Shown here: positions 12,425 to 23,814 of the stretch, in pieces
Layout: each line of letters starts with the position of its first letter
How positions within the stretch are numbered: position 1 is the first letter of the stretch
From: Apiospora phragmitis
Taxonomy: Eukaryota > Ascomycota > Sordariomycetes > Amphisphaeriales > Apiosporaceae
NCBI GenBank assembly: GCA_038363925.1
Contig: JAQQWL010000010.1
Span: 1,054,001-1,118,000 of the forward strand
DNA: 64,000 nt
Direction: 5' to 3'
Made by a program: the position numbers and the translations under genes
The notes under the pieces: model-generated
Databases searched by the model: none
What the model was told of the DNA's origin: nothing
Seen by the model: the letters and a program-made list of their open reading frames with translations, nothing else

Positions 12425-12631
12425 TATTAAATAAGCTCTCGTATATACGGTAATTCCGGTTTTAATCGGGGTTTAATTATTTTTATTTTATTATTTTTAT
12501 TTATTTTTAATACGAGCTACGAGGGGTATTATATACCCCTCTTAATAAAATAGAAAAGGAGTTCGTACGCGCAGGTACGTGGCACCCCTTTTAAAGCAAT
12601 ATAGATAGCTTCAGTTCCAGCTGTTCCAACA
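12425..12631 (-). repeat. right LTR (5' LTR of the copia element)
   Basis: 207 bp beginning TATTAAATAAG (the left copy has TGTTGAATGGG) and ending TTCCAACA. Most differences from the left copy are C-to-T or G-to-A in RIP contexts. It is followed by the GTTCA target duplication at 12632-12636. Confidence 0.88.
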
Positions 12632-12636
12632 GTTCA

Positions 12637-13900
12637 TTCTTCTCGTAGACAGAAGAACACTAAATGTGAGTTAAGGATCGATCCTTAAGGCCTTCTGTAT
12701 TTCCTTCTGTTAGGCGTTGAGCTGCCCGCCAACAGGAGGGAGTTTAGTTGCAATTCCGTGTATAACTTAAGACAGTCTATCCGAATACCATATTACACCC
12801 GATCTATGGGTCTGATCGGTTGAAATAAGAAAGTAATGTGATGAAGCTATGACCGGTACACGTGATAGTGAATAGGTAATATTATAGGGAAGTCAAGGGG
12901 CAGTGTACCGATCCCCGACTAATAAAAGGAGAACTTCATAGTCAGAGTGTCTAGTTTAGCTGACGATTTGCTATCCTTTCCACGATAATATAAATCGCCG
13001 GGATAGAGTGCCAAAGAGAAGTTGATTCTCCTGCACCTCACGACGAATCATTCGCATACGGGGCCCGGGTACCCCTACACTAGAAAAGGGGCTGAGGAGT
13101 TTGTGTAAATGACTAAACATGTCCTGGATCACTGGACATCCAAAAATGATGCAAAGATCTACTCTTATGGTTAGCATTAGTTTTTTTTGTTGGGTATCAA
13201 TCCCAAATCTGGTGGGCGGTAGAGGTCTAGACTTTCAAAGAAATCCCGAGCATTCGGAAGCGAAGACCCTAGATCAAGAACTAAATCATTGTGGCGGCAG
13301 TGTGGAAAGCTTGATGCAGCCACTGGGACTGGAAGCTATAGTTCTACACATTGTTCGGTCCCTAACATTGTACCGGTAGATCTCCCAGGTCACGCACGCT
13401 ACTTGACTTATCAAGCTTAGGGGATTGACCCCTTTACCGCGAGACAAATTCCAAAACAGCTACCAAAGAGGAGGAAGCATGCCAGTCGACCAAACGACGA
13501 CTACCAGAGAGCCTCCAGTATGTATGGCCGGGTGGCTCATACCTCTAAAAGCCTCCGGTTCCGGATTACATTAAAGGTTAACCTTCGTACTGCCTCCTCC
13601 GTCATCCTCTAGGCATTCTAGGCATTCTAGGCGCTCGACGGGATATACGAAGAGGCATGTATCTAGTGTTACTTGGTGCAATCTGATGAATATGCATAAT
13701 ATTTACTTCCTCACCCCGTAGGTTTCTCTTCAACAAGTCCCTTCCTCTCTTTGGCCATCATGATAGAACATCTGCATGCGCATCGTACCAGAAACCGTGA
13801 TCTATTTGTCTCTCTGCTTACTTCTTCCAGATAGCAATAGCCCATATTGTTTTACTTGGCCCGTTCTAATAGGCCAGAGGACACCTTCTGTCACATTCAC
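12637..13900. other. intergenic, right flank of transposon nest
   Basis: Base composition returns abruptly to normal at 12632. No gene could be supported. A short tandem repeat of the 9-mer TCTAGGCAT lies at 13608-13634 (three imperfect copies). Confidence 0.5.
13608..13634. repeat. 9-bp tandem repeat, three copies
   Basis: TCTAGGCAT, TCTAGGCAT, TCTAGGCGC in direct succession. Too short to assign a role. Confidence 0.7.
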
Positions 13901-13914
13901 CTTCTCAAATCACA

Positions 13915-14147
13915 CCTACGGACCTATCGCCCGGTTTCGGGCGCCACCTATACCAGCGGTCCGCAAGAGCTTTCCAAGATCCCGGGAACCAACGGCTGGC
14001 AGGTCCAGAACCCCTCGAGTCCTCCCCCCGGTCGAGAGTAGTGGATATGGTGTTCCTTCGCCACCGCCACCACAAGAGCTTTCGAATATTCCGGGAACGA
14101 CCGACCATCAAGGAGTAGTGTACGAAATGCATGGTAATAGCAGGTGA
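13915..14147 (+). pseudogene. fragment resembling the cytosolic tail of a fungal membrane protein
   Basis: The plus strand reads PQELSKIPGTNGWQ and, after a frame change at a run of C (about 14020), PPPPQELSNIPGTTDHQG followed by VVYEMHGNSR and a stop at 14145-14147. Two copies of a P-Q-E-L-S-x-I-P-G-T unit and a terminal YEMHG-type motif are common in the cytosolic tails of fungal single-pass membrane proteins (kelch, WSC or similar). No upstream membrane span or ectodomain could be read, so this looks like a residual 3' end. Weak assignment. Confidence 0.35.
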
Positions 14148-14639
14148 TTTGCAGGATGTATGCGTGTGATTGGCACATGATAGTTTGTAATATCCCCTTG
14201 CACTATGGAATAGTTGACTTGTTCTTGTCTGCAAAACTATACCAATTGTAATGATCAATTAATGTCCCATATTTTTGATCGTTTCAAGATGAGCGTTTTC
14301 AGAATATAGCAGCGTATCGCATTTCAACGACCAACTTTTCAAAGTTGTTTCGTGAGCAGCATTGGTGCGACGGAGCAGGCAGGCGCAAGTCCAGGGCAAG
14401 CTGTGGTGGTTGATGGATTGGCAGGCGCTGTGCGGGGCATAATTTTAGCGAGAAGTCGCCTAAGGCTAGGTGTTGAGCACCACACTTGTGACGCGCTCTT
14501 CCCTAATAGAAACAACACGTCGCGACCGCCAGTTCCACCTCACGGACTGGGGCACGCCACCCAAACCTACATATGTACTTAGGTCTGCGAACAGAATGAC
14601 CCGGAAACAAAAGAAAGCGAAAAATCTCCCACCGTCCTT
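14148..14639. other. intergenic, 3' side of the reducing PKS
   Basis: No coding region supported. Contains the 3' untranslated part and terminator of the reducing PKS gene, not recognisable by motif. Confidence 0.4.
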
Positions 14640-17600
14640 CTAAGGAGCAGCACCAGAAAGCCCGACCAGCTTGCTCTTGATACACACCGCTTTGGCCAAG
14701 GTCTGGATAGATCCACTGGACAACAGCTCAAGCACTTGCAGCGTCGCCTCAAACTCGCGCGTGATGAAGTTGCGGATCTCGATGGCCACCAGCGAGTCCA
14801 GTGGGTAGTACGACAGAGACCGAGTCACGTCAAGATCCTCTTCCTCCATCATCATGACCGCCGCCAGCTTGTATACCAGCCCGTCACACACCACTTGCTC
14901 CGCCTCGGCCGCGCTTTGGGCCGACTTCACCGCGGCATTGTACGAGACGATTTTGGAGGACGCGCCCAGCGACGCGTCGGCGGCCGCTGCTGCCTCGGCC
15001 GCTTCGCGGAGATGCTTGAACTTGGCGTCCGTCGTCCAGAATGGCTGCGCGCTCGGTGTGATGCGCATGCCCGTTACTGTATGGTTGTTGCATAACGCGG
15101 CCATGCGTCCATCAATAGCGGTGCCAAGTAGTGCAAGTACCTCGGCCTCACAGATCGTGTCACCCCCGAGATTCTTGGCGACTTCGGCTGCCTTCTCCGC
15201 GTCCTCCGCGAGGTATCCAGTGTCGGAGATGGCAGTCAGATCCATGGACGACGCCGGCAATCCCTGCGACAGTCGGTACTGGACGAATGCGTTCAGGAAG
15301 CAATTGGCGGCTGCGTAGGCTGCCTGGCCACGGTTGCCGACCGCGCCGGCGGCTGATGAGATGGCGACAAAGAAGTCCAGCGGTGCGTTACATAGGGCAC
15401 GGTGGAAGTTCCATGCTCCTTGCACCTTGGACTCGATGACCGTGGTGTACTGGTCGTAAGTCATCTTCTCGAAAAGAACGTCCTGCAGGGGTTTCACATT
15501 AGCCTTCTGTCTACCACCTCAGTGTGCAAGCCAATAGACGAAGAACTTACTCGCAAAACCATGGCTCCATGAATCACGCCTCGCACCGGAGGCATCTTGT
15601 CCAACTCACAGGCCACCAGGTTCTCCACATCCGCGGGATTCGCAACATCGCACCTTTGCACCACAATTTCGGCTCCAAGATGGGCGACCTCGTCAATCAG
15701 TTCCTTGACTTTACCGGTGGCGGAGCCGGTCCTGGACAACAACACGAGGTGTCTAGCACCACGGCTGACCAGCCATCTGCTCATGCTACGGCCCAAACCA
15801 CCAGTGCCTCCAATGAGGATGTATGTCGCGTCAGAGCGGAGGATTTGCCGCGGCGTCTTGGGCGGCGTTGCCTGGTGCACATTAGCCCAACAATTCATCC
15901 AATGCATCTGAGAAGTTACTCACCTTGACATTGTCACTTGGTCCAGGAACCACAACAAGTTTTCCATGCGACTTGGCGCTCTGGAGTGTCTTCAACACCC
16001 CTTCGATCTCCATGATTGGATATGTGGTAATAGGGGATACGGCCCGGATCTTATTGTATTTGACGAGCTTTGACACGTCAGTAAGCAGTCGCTGCATGAT
16101 CTTCGGTCTCTCGGCGGCCAAGGACATCATATCCACCGACGTAAAGCTTGCGTTGTGCTCAAACTGGACCATCTCTAGGCGAGTGCTCGCGTCGGTGTCC
16201 CGTGTGCCGATGTCGACAAGCCTCCCAAACTTATTGAGACACTGCCAGCTTTCCTTGAGGGCATCGCCGCCAACGCAGTTCAGTACAACATCTACACCCC
16301 GCCCGGCCGTCACCGTTCGCAACGAGTTGCCAAATGCAAGGTTGCGGCTGTAGAAAATGTGATTCGCAGGAATGCCGTACTTGGAAATCAATAACTGCTT
16401 CTTCTCAGGGCTTCCCACGGTTGAGTAGATGTCGGCGCCAACCACCTGCGCCAGTGAGATGGCAGCCTGTCCTACCGCACCCGCTGCTGCATGAATCAGC
16501 ACGCTTTCGTCCTCGCTTAGCCGACCGAGCTCAATCAATGAGTAGTAAGCTGTGCAGTACGCTAGTGGAAGACTTGCACCGGCTTGGAAGTTCATGTCCG
16601 TGGGCAACTTGAATGTGAAGCCAGCTTTAGTCCGCAATTTGGTCGCAAAGGCGCCGCCTTCGATGGCGAGAGCGGCTACGCGGTCACCTGTTTGCAGACC
16701 TGTCACGTCGCTGCCGACGGCTGTGATGACACCGCTTGCCTCGAACCCGAACTCGGTATTAGCGAGCTTGCCATGAGCCGCTGCAAGATCTCGGTGGTTG
16801 ACACCAATTGCCCGAACCTGCATCTCGATCTCATCTGATCCCACTGATGCAGCCAGTGTTTCATCATCGGTGAAATGTAAGGTCTCGAGTATGCCAGGGT
16901 CGCCAATGGTCAGCTTCAAGGGCCGGTCTGTTTGATCGAATGGGGTTGATCGCAGTGCTGTTGAGTTGATCTCATTGTGCACGATCTCGTTCATATCGGG
17001 ATCGTTAACAATACGCGGGGTTAACAGCTGGTCGTTTCTCTCCATAAACTCCAGTTCGCCGGTGGAAGCCTTGCTTGCTGCAAAAGCAGTTGAGAACGTC
17101 TTGACTATGGTTTTCTGCATCTGGTCCACTGACAATATGACCTGGCCGTCGAGATCCAGAGTCGCGAAGGGCAAGAGAGTCTCGGAACGAATTGTACGGC
17201 TAAGTCCTGTGACCATGTTCAGATCGGGCGATGTCGCGTGGTCGTATGCACCGCGTACTACCCACAAGACGCCCTGTACGGCTGTCAAGATCTTCTGCAG
17301 GGCCGCAAACTGGTCATCGCGAAGAGTGGAGAGCAGGGGCTTCTCGAGTTCAGCCAGAACGATGCAAAGCTTGTCATCGACGCTAACATTGAATAGGCTA
17401 CCGGTTGCTGGGCGTCTACCGGTAACACACCGTAGAACATCGGCCAAACTCGTGGCGAGTTCGCGTTGAAGTGGCGTGTCGGCGTGGATAATCACTACGT
17501 CAGTTTCCGGTATCTTGGGCTCGCTACCTCCGGCGTTATCAGACTCAGTGACGATTGGCTCCCAGTCAAGCTTGTAGCACAGTTCTCGGTGAGGTTTCAG

Positions 17601-20600
17601 TGCTTCCGCCTCGCGATCCAGGATAGGTGTCACTGTTAGGCCATCCAATATGATCAGGGATTCGAGCGGATCCATAGGCGACGCAGCGAACATGGTCAAT
17701 TTCATAGGCTGTGTGCCATGACTCGATTTGGTGCCCTGACAAAATGCCTGGAGTTTATGGCCTACGACATTCGTGGCTTCGGTAATATCTCTCGAGATTG
17801 AGATCCGGTCGACAGAGGAAGGCAGATAAACCATGTCGAAACTCGGCCGTGCCTGGCCGACGACGAGCCAGTACATGGATATCAATGACTCGAGGAATGC
17901 GGGCTGGACCACAGCGCTGCTTATGTGGTGATTCGGCATTTCCTTGGCCACATCCGGTACGATGAGGTCGCTCTTGCAGCAAGTGTCGGATGCCGACCCG
18001 TCAGCGATACCCTGGAAGACTGTGCCATACGAAACACCCAGTTCTGCCAATTGTTCATACATGTGCGCTGAGTCGACAGCTTTCGAGGCACCTTGGTTGA
18101 CGGCTTTGATGGAAGCCTCCCGCAGTTCGCTAGTGTCCTTGGCCCGCTTGTCGCCATCGACGTCGTTCGTGTCCCGATCAACAACTACCACAAAGCCCTT
18201 GCAGTGTTCCTTCCAACCTTGACTGCTGGTCCAGGAATTGATATGGAACTCCCTCCACGTCTCGGAGGCCACGATTGGGGTACGCTCTTGATGCGGCCGT
18301 AATGTCGTGATAAGCTCAACATCCTCGTCTGGGATTACCAACGGCGCCGTCACAACTACGTTCTCGAGCTGGTAGTGGTCGAAATTTTCACCGGCCTCCA
18401 GCGCCAGCTGCCTAACGGCCTCGATTGCCATAGCGATGTACCCCGACATGGGAAATATGGTGAGGGATTGGATCTTGTGGTGCTCTAACCATGGCAGATC
18501 ATCAAGTCGCACGATATTGCGCCAGGTCGGCTCAAGGTCGCTGGAGAAGTTGGCCTCAGTACCTAGGATATCATTCCGAGGTACACTTCGGTTCTTGTGC
18601 TTAAGCGTCATGCGTGACTCGTGCCAGTACTTGGACGATTTATTCCATGGGTATCGTGGCAGATCCGTCAGCAGCACAGGCGACTTGGTCGGCTTGGGGT
18701 AGTTGATGGCCTCGAAGTTTAGTACAGCGCCCTTGGTGAAGAGAGTGGCCGCTACTTCCAGCACTGTCTCGACTGCGTCTTTCTTCCGCGCCAACATGGA
18801 AGCGTACGGTATCTTGGCAGCAGGCCCACCTGCGGCTTTCAAGATCTGCTTCAGGGGTCCCTGGAGAGCGGAGTGTGGACCAAGTTCCACCAGCATGTTG
18901 ACACCGGTTCGATGCTCACCCATTGGTTCAACCATGCTCTGGACCGCCTCGCTGAACTTCACCGGACACGTTAGATTCTGCACCCAGTAAGAAGGCTCCA
19001 ATTCCACACCATCAATCTGTCGACCAACCAGCGATGAGTGGAAGCGTGTCTCAGTGGACACCGGTGCGTCGACCATGCGGATGGACTGCATGTAGTCTTT
19101 TCCAATCAGACCCATGTGGTGTGAATGGTACGCCGTATCGATGAAGAGCTTGCGATTGAACAGTTGCTTCTCCTCGACGATAGCCTTGAGCTCGTCAATA
19201 CCAGCCTCATCCCCTGAGATGGTGAGGCTGCTCGGGCTGTTGTAGCACGCGATCCTGACGTTCCCGTCCTTGATATCCGACAAAAGCGGCTCAAACTCTT
19301 CCTTGGTTCCGCCCACAGCCATCATCGCACCGCGGAGCTCAGGGTGTTGTTCTTTGAGCACCGGAATCAATCGACCCCGGTGGTAAGCTATCGCGACACA
19401 TGCCTCGAAGGTCAGGACACCAGCGGCATATGCTGCACCAATCTCGCCGCTGGAATGTCCGGTCACAGCCGTAGGTCGGACGCCCCAGGAGAATAGTAGG
19501 TCTGTCAGAGCCAGCTGGATTGCAGTGCATGATGGCTGACTGATGTGAGCTGCGCCCACCGCAGTGCTCTTCTCGTCCTTGTGCAGTTCTTCGATCAGAG
19601 ACCATGTGGCACCTAATGATACTAAACACTGGTCCGCGTAGTCCATCGCTTTCGTGAAGACTGGGTATTGGTCATAAAGTTCGCGGCCCATTCCATACCA
19701 TTGCGCTCCTTGGCCTGTGAAGATGAAGCCAATGCGCAATGGGTCGCTCTCCTTGCCGGGCACAAACTTCTGGCTGTTGATAGCGTCGATCAAGTCGAAA
19801 GAGCGCTTGGCCGGGATGGCTACACGCCACTGTAGGAGAGACCGCCGCTGGCATAGTGTATAAGCCACGTTGCTCATCAAGTCCTTCTGGAACATCTCCG
19901 GGCGCTGCTCTAGGTAGATGACCAGCTGCTTCAATACAGACTCAAGTGAGGTCTTGTCATTGGCTGACAGCGCGAATAGCATCCGCCCGGGATCTTCATC
20001 CTTCAAGTCCGCGTCGTTCTTCGGCCCCCCTCGCTGCGTGAAGGGAAGGCGTTCCAGGACCACGTGCGCATTGGTGCCCCCGAAGCCAAAGTTGTTGACG
20101 CTCACGTATTTCTTATTCCGCGGCCAAGGACGTTGACTGACGGGGACCTTCATGTGCCACTCCTTGAACGGGATCTTCTCGTTCGGGTGCGTGAAGTCGT
20201 AATTGGGCAGCACGAAACCCCTCTCCAGCATCATGGCTGCCTTAATGACGGCGACGATTCCCGATGCCCCTTCCAAGTGGCCGATATTGGACTTGACGGA
20301 TCCCAAGAGTAAGGGGTCTCTTGCTGAACGGTTCGCGCCGAAGACGTTGTGAATGGCTACCAAACACCGGGTTAGCTTGATCTGATTACGAGATGCAGGA
20401 TTGGGATCTGTACCTGTCGCCTCTATTGGGTCACCAACTCTCGTTCCTGTGCCATGTGCCTCGATGAACCCCGTATCCGAAGGGTTGATGCCCGCATTCT
20501 CATATACTTGTCTCATAAGGTTATCTGTCACGATTGGTCAGTGAGCCATTTACAGCTTCTTTGATGTCGGGGAACGCCAACCTTGCGCTGTCCCGCATGG

Positions 20601-21757
20601 CATTGTAATGCCGGGTGTCTTCCCATCTTGGTTGATGCCACTCCCCACGATGACGGCGCGAATCGAGTCGTTATCCTGTCGCGCCTGCTCGAGGGGCTTC
20701 AAAATGATCATACCGCAGCCCTCGCCCCGTCCAAAGCCTGTTCCTCGATTATCGAATGAGTAAGACCTCCCAGAATCTGAGAACAGTCTGGACTTGGCAA
20801 ACGAGATCCAAAACTCAGGAAGCATGTTCAAATGGCAACCACCGACAACAGCCATGCTGGACTCGCCCGCTCGCAAACTCTGGCAAGCAAGATGCAATGC
20901 GACTAGACTGGATGAACAAGCTGTATCTGTGGTGAAGCTGGGTCCTTTCAAGTCAAAGAAATGCGACAGCCTATTGGATTGCATTGCGTATGCGCAACCT
21001 GCATGTGTCATTTAAACATCAGCTCTCATTCGACGTATGCTTCTTTCGCCTTCTCCTCCCCGTACTGACCTGTAGCTTGATGCATTGGGATCCGATCCGT
21101 GTCCCTAAAGCAGTGGGACTCGTACTCGGGGAACGAGCCACCTACGAAGACACCCACGTCTTTGCCGACTATTGTATGCTTTGGGACACCAGCATTCTCA
21201 AGGGCTTCGAACGTGCACTCGAGCAGCAGGCGCTGTTGCGGGTCCATAGAGATAGCCTCCTTCTCTGTCAAACTGAAAAAAGGGGCGTCGAAAGCCGCAA
21301 GGTCGACAGACTCGTCACTCAGGAAGTGTCCGCCCACTGGATTGTGGCACCCGGCCTTGCCTGGGTTCGGGTGTTGGAAGCTCGACGTGTCGAACCGAGA
21401 CTTGGGGATGGTCGTGTAGCCCGACCGTGCCCGAGCGCAGAGCTCCCAGAACTCGGCCGCGCTGGACACGTTCCCCGGAAGGCGGCACGACATGCCAACA
21501 ATAGCCAGGGGCATTGGTTTCGTCTTCGGCTCGGGAGTCTCCATCTTCACGCCATTGGTCGGAGAGGGTGTCTCTCCTGGAAACGCATCACCAACCCGAT
21601 GGTGGCCACCGCCGCTGGTGCTGCTCCCATCCATGTTCGTGTCGTGACCATTGGGTGTTCCATTCATGCCATTGGCGCTGACACCATTGCCCAAGCCATT
21701 GGTGCGTCCATTGGCTTGTTCAAAGGAGCCATGACCGTTAACGGCTGAAGGCGCCAT
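14640..21757 (-). CDS. highly reducing polyketide synthase (KS-AT-DH-ER-KR-ACP)
   Basis: Six exons on the minus strand: 21070-21757, 20582-20998, 20414-20524, 15924-20356, 15551-15871 and 14640-15482, total 6813 nt or 2270 residues. The 57-nt third intron (20357-20413) is in frame and could be mistaken for coding. Rough domain order: KS 70-480 (Cys in TDTACSSS, His in EAHGTGT, NIGHLEG), AT 620-940 (GHSSGE), DH 1000-1305 ([10 protein letters not shown]), a non-catalytic linker/structural KR, ER 1550-1875 ([11 protein letters not shown]), KR 1890-2110 ([17 protein letters not shown]), ACP 2180-2260 ([12 protein letters not shown]). There is no methyltransferase domain and no release domain, as is normal when a separate hydrolase acts. 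It would make a reduced linear chain in the cytosol. The frame is entirely intact. The DH has Ser in place of the usual Gly in HxxxGxxxxP and Glu at the place of the second catalytic Asp (PAFLESLI), so dehydration should not be assumed. Confidence 0.95.
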
Positions 21758-23814
21758 GGTGCTTGTCCGCTCTTACGTGACGACTTCAGCAAAGATAAGG
21801 TCCGCAAATTGGCCAGTGGGTAAAAAGATAAGTATGGGTGGCGGCACCAAAAGACATCACCACCTGCGACTTATATGGTTGCGCGGGTGGACTTGTATCA
21901 GATATTGATGATGCCAGGTAAGTGCCCTTTCTCCTTAAGGATTTGAGCTGATTGCCATGTGATGCTGCAACGAATGATGTAGCTATTACATCTAATTAAT
22001 TTTTCAGAAGCTGGCTTTGATCTACAGCCAAGCGGATGATCATTCCGGCCTCAGAACGGAGTTTCTACGCCTCGGCCCTTTAGGCAGTACTCAGACATTA
22101 CTTCCATTCTAGTCTATCCGAAACTATTTGGCAACGGATAGAAGGAGAAACTGCTGCTGAAATGGCATGTTCATGATCCCCCAGCACATAAAGACCGTCC
22201 CTATATCCTGGATCGCTGCGGGTATCGATAACGCGGGCAGTTGAATTCGGCAACCCGGCCGTTGATCTCTCTGGTCTCATTGGTCAGAGTCACCGTCTTC
22301 GTACCTGGGACGCTACATAATCCCAGAGCATATCATATATGTTGTCATGTCTGGCGCGTGGATTGTCGATCCTATAACCCGCATTTTATTACCACTAGGG
22401 AAAACTTCCTCGCTGAAACGAGACGATGGCAAGCCTCATCCGGATAAGAGCCTGAACAGAACATCCCCGCCAATCCAAAGTCTTTCCGTAACCAGGCTGT
22501 GATACTGCAATGCAGCATTCTAGCCTGGCCTTGATTTCCATTCAGATCGAAGCAGAGAACGCTCGCAGATTGTAATCTCGGAGGGCGGTTCCCAGAGGCC
22601 GGAGGCCCTTAATCGGATCTGACTTTTGATTAGTATATGACCCGGTTTCTGCTGTAACTGGGGTATACGCAATCGCCTGGGAGTTATGGGATCTCGCGCC
22701 GAATATGAAGTACCGCACATGTAACCACAGGAGTCAAAAATCACAACTGCATGATCATATGGATTTACAGGTTACGCAAATCGTGGCTTGCGCTTTATCA
22801 AAAGGTTCCTCTCGGGAATGCTACGTTACGATCTACATGAGAGACGGAGTTTTCCGTTCTTCTCGAATTGCAACACAATGAGCCTGATACGTTAATATCG
22901 ACGGCCGCGACGGTGGTGACAGACTACGACACTAGAGTGTCGTTTGATTGCGACGTTTGATATGACGGCCTTGGCGCGCGGCACTTGGAGCTCAAGGATG
23001 CAGGGCATATTGGTGGGGGTAGACACGCGAAAGGCTTGGCCTAGCTAGCCTAGCAACTTACACTAAACGTCAATCCCATCTATCTCGTGCAGAAATGGCG
23101 CACGGGTATCTTTTGGCGGCTTCGGGTGGTACAGCCGGCTGTCTGTCTTGTACTGAAATCGTCACCCTGCAGCGGCTCCCCACCCCCTTTCTCACCTTTA
23201 TCCGGGACCGAGACCGGGGCGAGGGTGGGGCCCCTTGTGCATGGCTGGATAACGATCTCTGGGCCCTTCACGCTGTATTGCCATCCCAGAGGCTCCGGGG
23301 GAGTCCAATTAGGCTCGGCGTCAAGCTCCCAACTACCCTATCCGGATGATAGACAGGCCACTTGCAGGAATCAGGGAACCTTTCCCCATGTAACCAAGTG
23401 CCCGATGTTGATTGCATGAATGCCTCACATGAATGGCTTTGCTTATTACCTTACCCTTCAGATCACGGAAGCTCCTAGCTACGGAAGCAGCTGGACATGC
23501 AGCATCATACGAATCTCTCAAACCACCCCTTTTTGCCCTTTCTCTCCGCCACCTGTATTATGCGTTTTCGAACGTCTGCGCCTTCGTGAGCTGCATATGT
23601 GGCAGCAAACTTCACTGCGTCTCTTCTTGCCAAGCAAAACTTATCACGCAAGACAGATGAATGAGACCGCATTGCAGAGCTTGGCTTGATCGTGGTGGGA
23701 GCACAACCGCAGATATACCCTCCCAGTCGTTTCGTTTTCTAGATTCCCTTATTACCAACCACATACAGAGTCGCATCATTCAATCCTAGACCACCATCAT
23801 CTAGAAATCCCAAG
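21758..23814. promoter_or_regulatory. divergent intergenic region between reducing PKS and FSH1-type hydrolase
   Basis: About 2 kb between two divergently transcribed cluster genes, so it must carry both promoters. No coding region supported. It contains a perfect 8-bp inverted repeat at 22926-22943 and a nearby TCG-N8-CGA pair (22940-22953), which would suit a binuclear zinc regulator, but no direct evidence of binding. Confidence 0.5.
22926..22943. promoter_or_regulatory. palindrome, candidate regulator site
   Basis: ACGACACT-AG-AGTGTCGT, arms perfectly complementary. Located about 1.2 kb upstream of the reducing PKS start and 0.9 kb upstream of the hydrolase start. Role inferred only from symmetry and place. 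Confidence 0.3.

Larger units (their letters stand above)
3355..12631 (-). mobile_element. copia-type LTR retrotransposon, RIP-degraded, with nested insertions
   Basis: The element is bounded by two homologous 207-bp direct repeats (3355-3561 and 12425-12631) with TG..CA-type ends and a GTTCA target duplication. The coding direction is minus: around 4030-4200 the minus strand reads INEKRLIIDI, then YYIDNRDNPVDTFTK, the end of a copia RNase H. Copia elements are normally 5-6 kb; the 9.3-kb span is explained by at least two later insertions (a LINE and a pogo element). Nearly all CpA/TpG dinucleotides are gone and all frames are full of TAA/TAG, so it is dead. The gag, protease and integrase parts could not be recognised by eye. 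Confidence 0.82.

Noticed and set aside
13119..13379. 86-residue open frame right of the transposon nest
   Set aside because: No recognisable domain or plausible intron context.
20357..20413. In-frame continuation between KS exons of the reducing PKS
   Set aside because: Has a GTACAG donor, CTAAC branch site and TAG acceptor, and its removal restores the conserved EAT-AIHNVFG junction; treated as intron.
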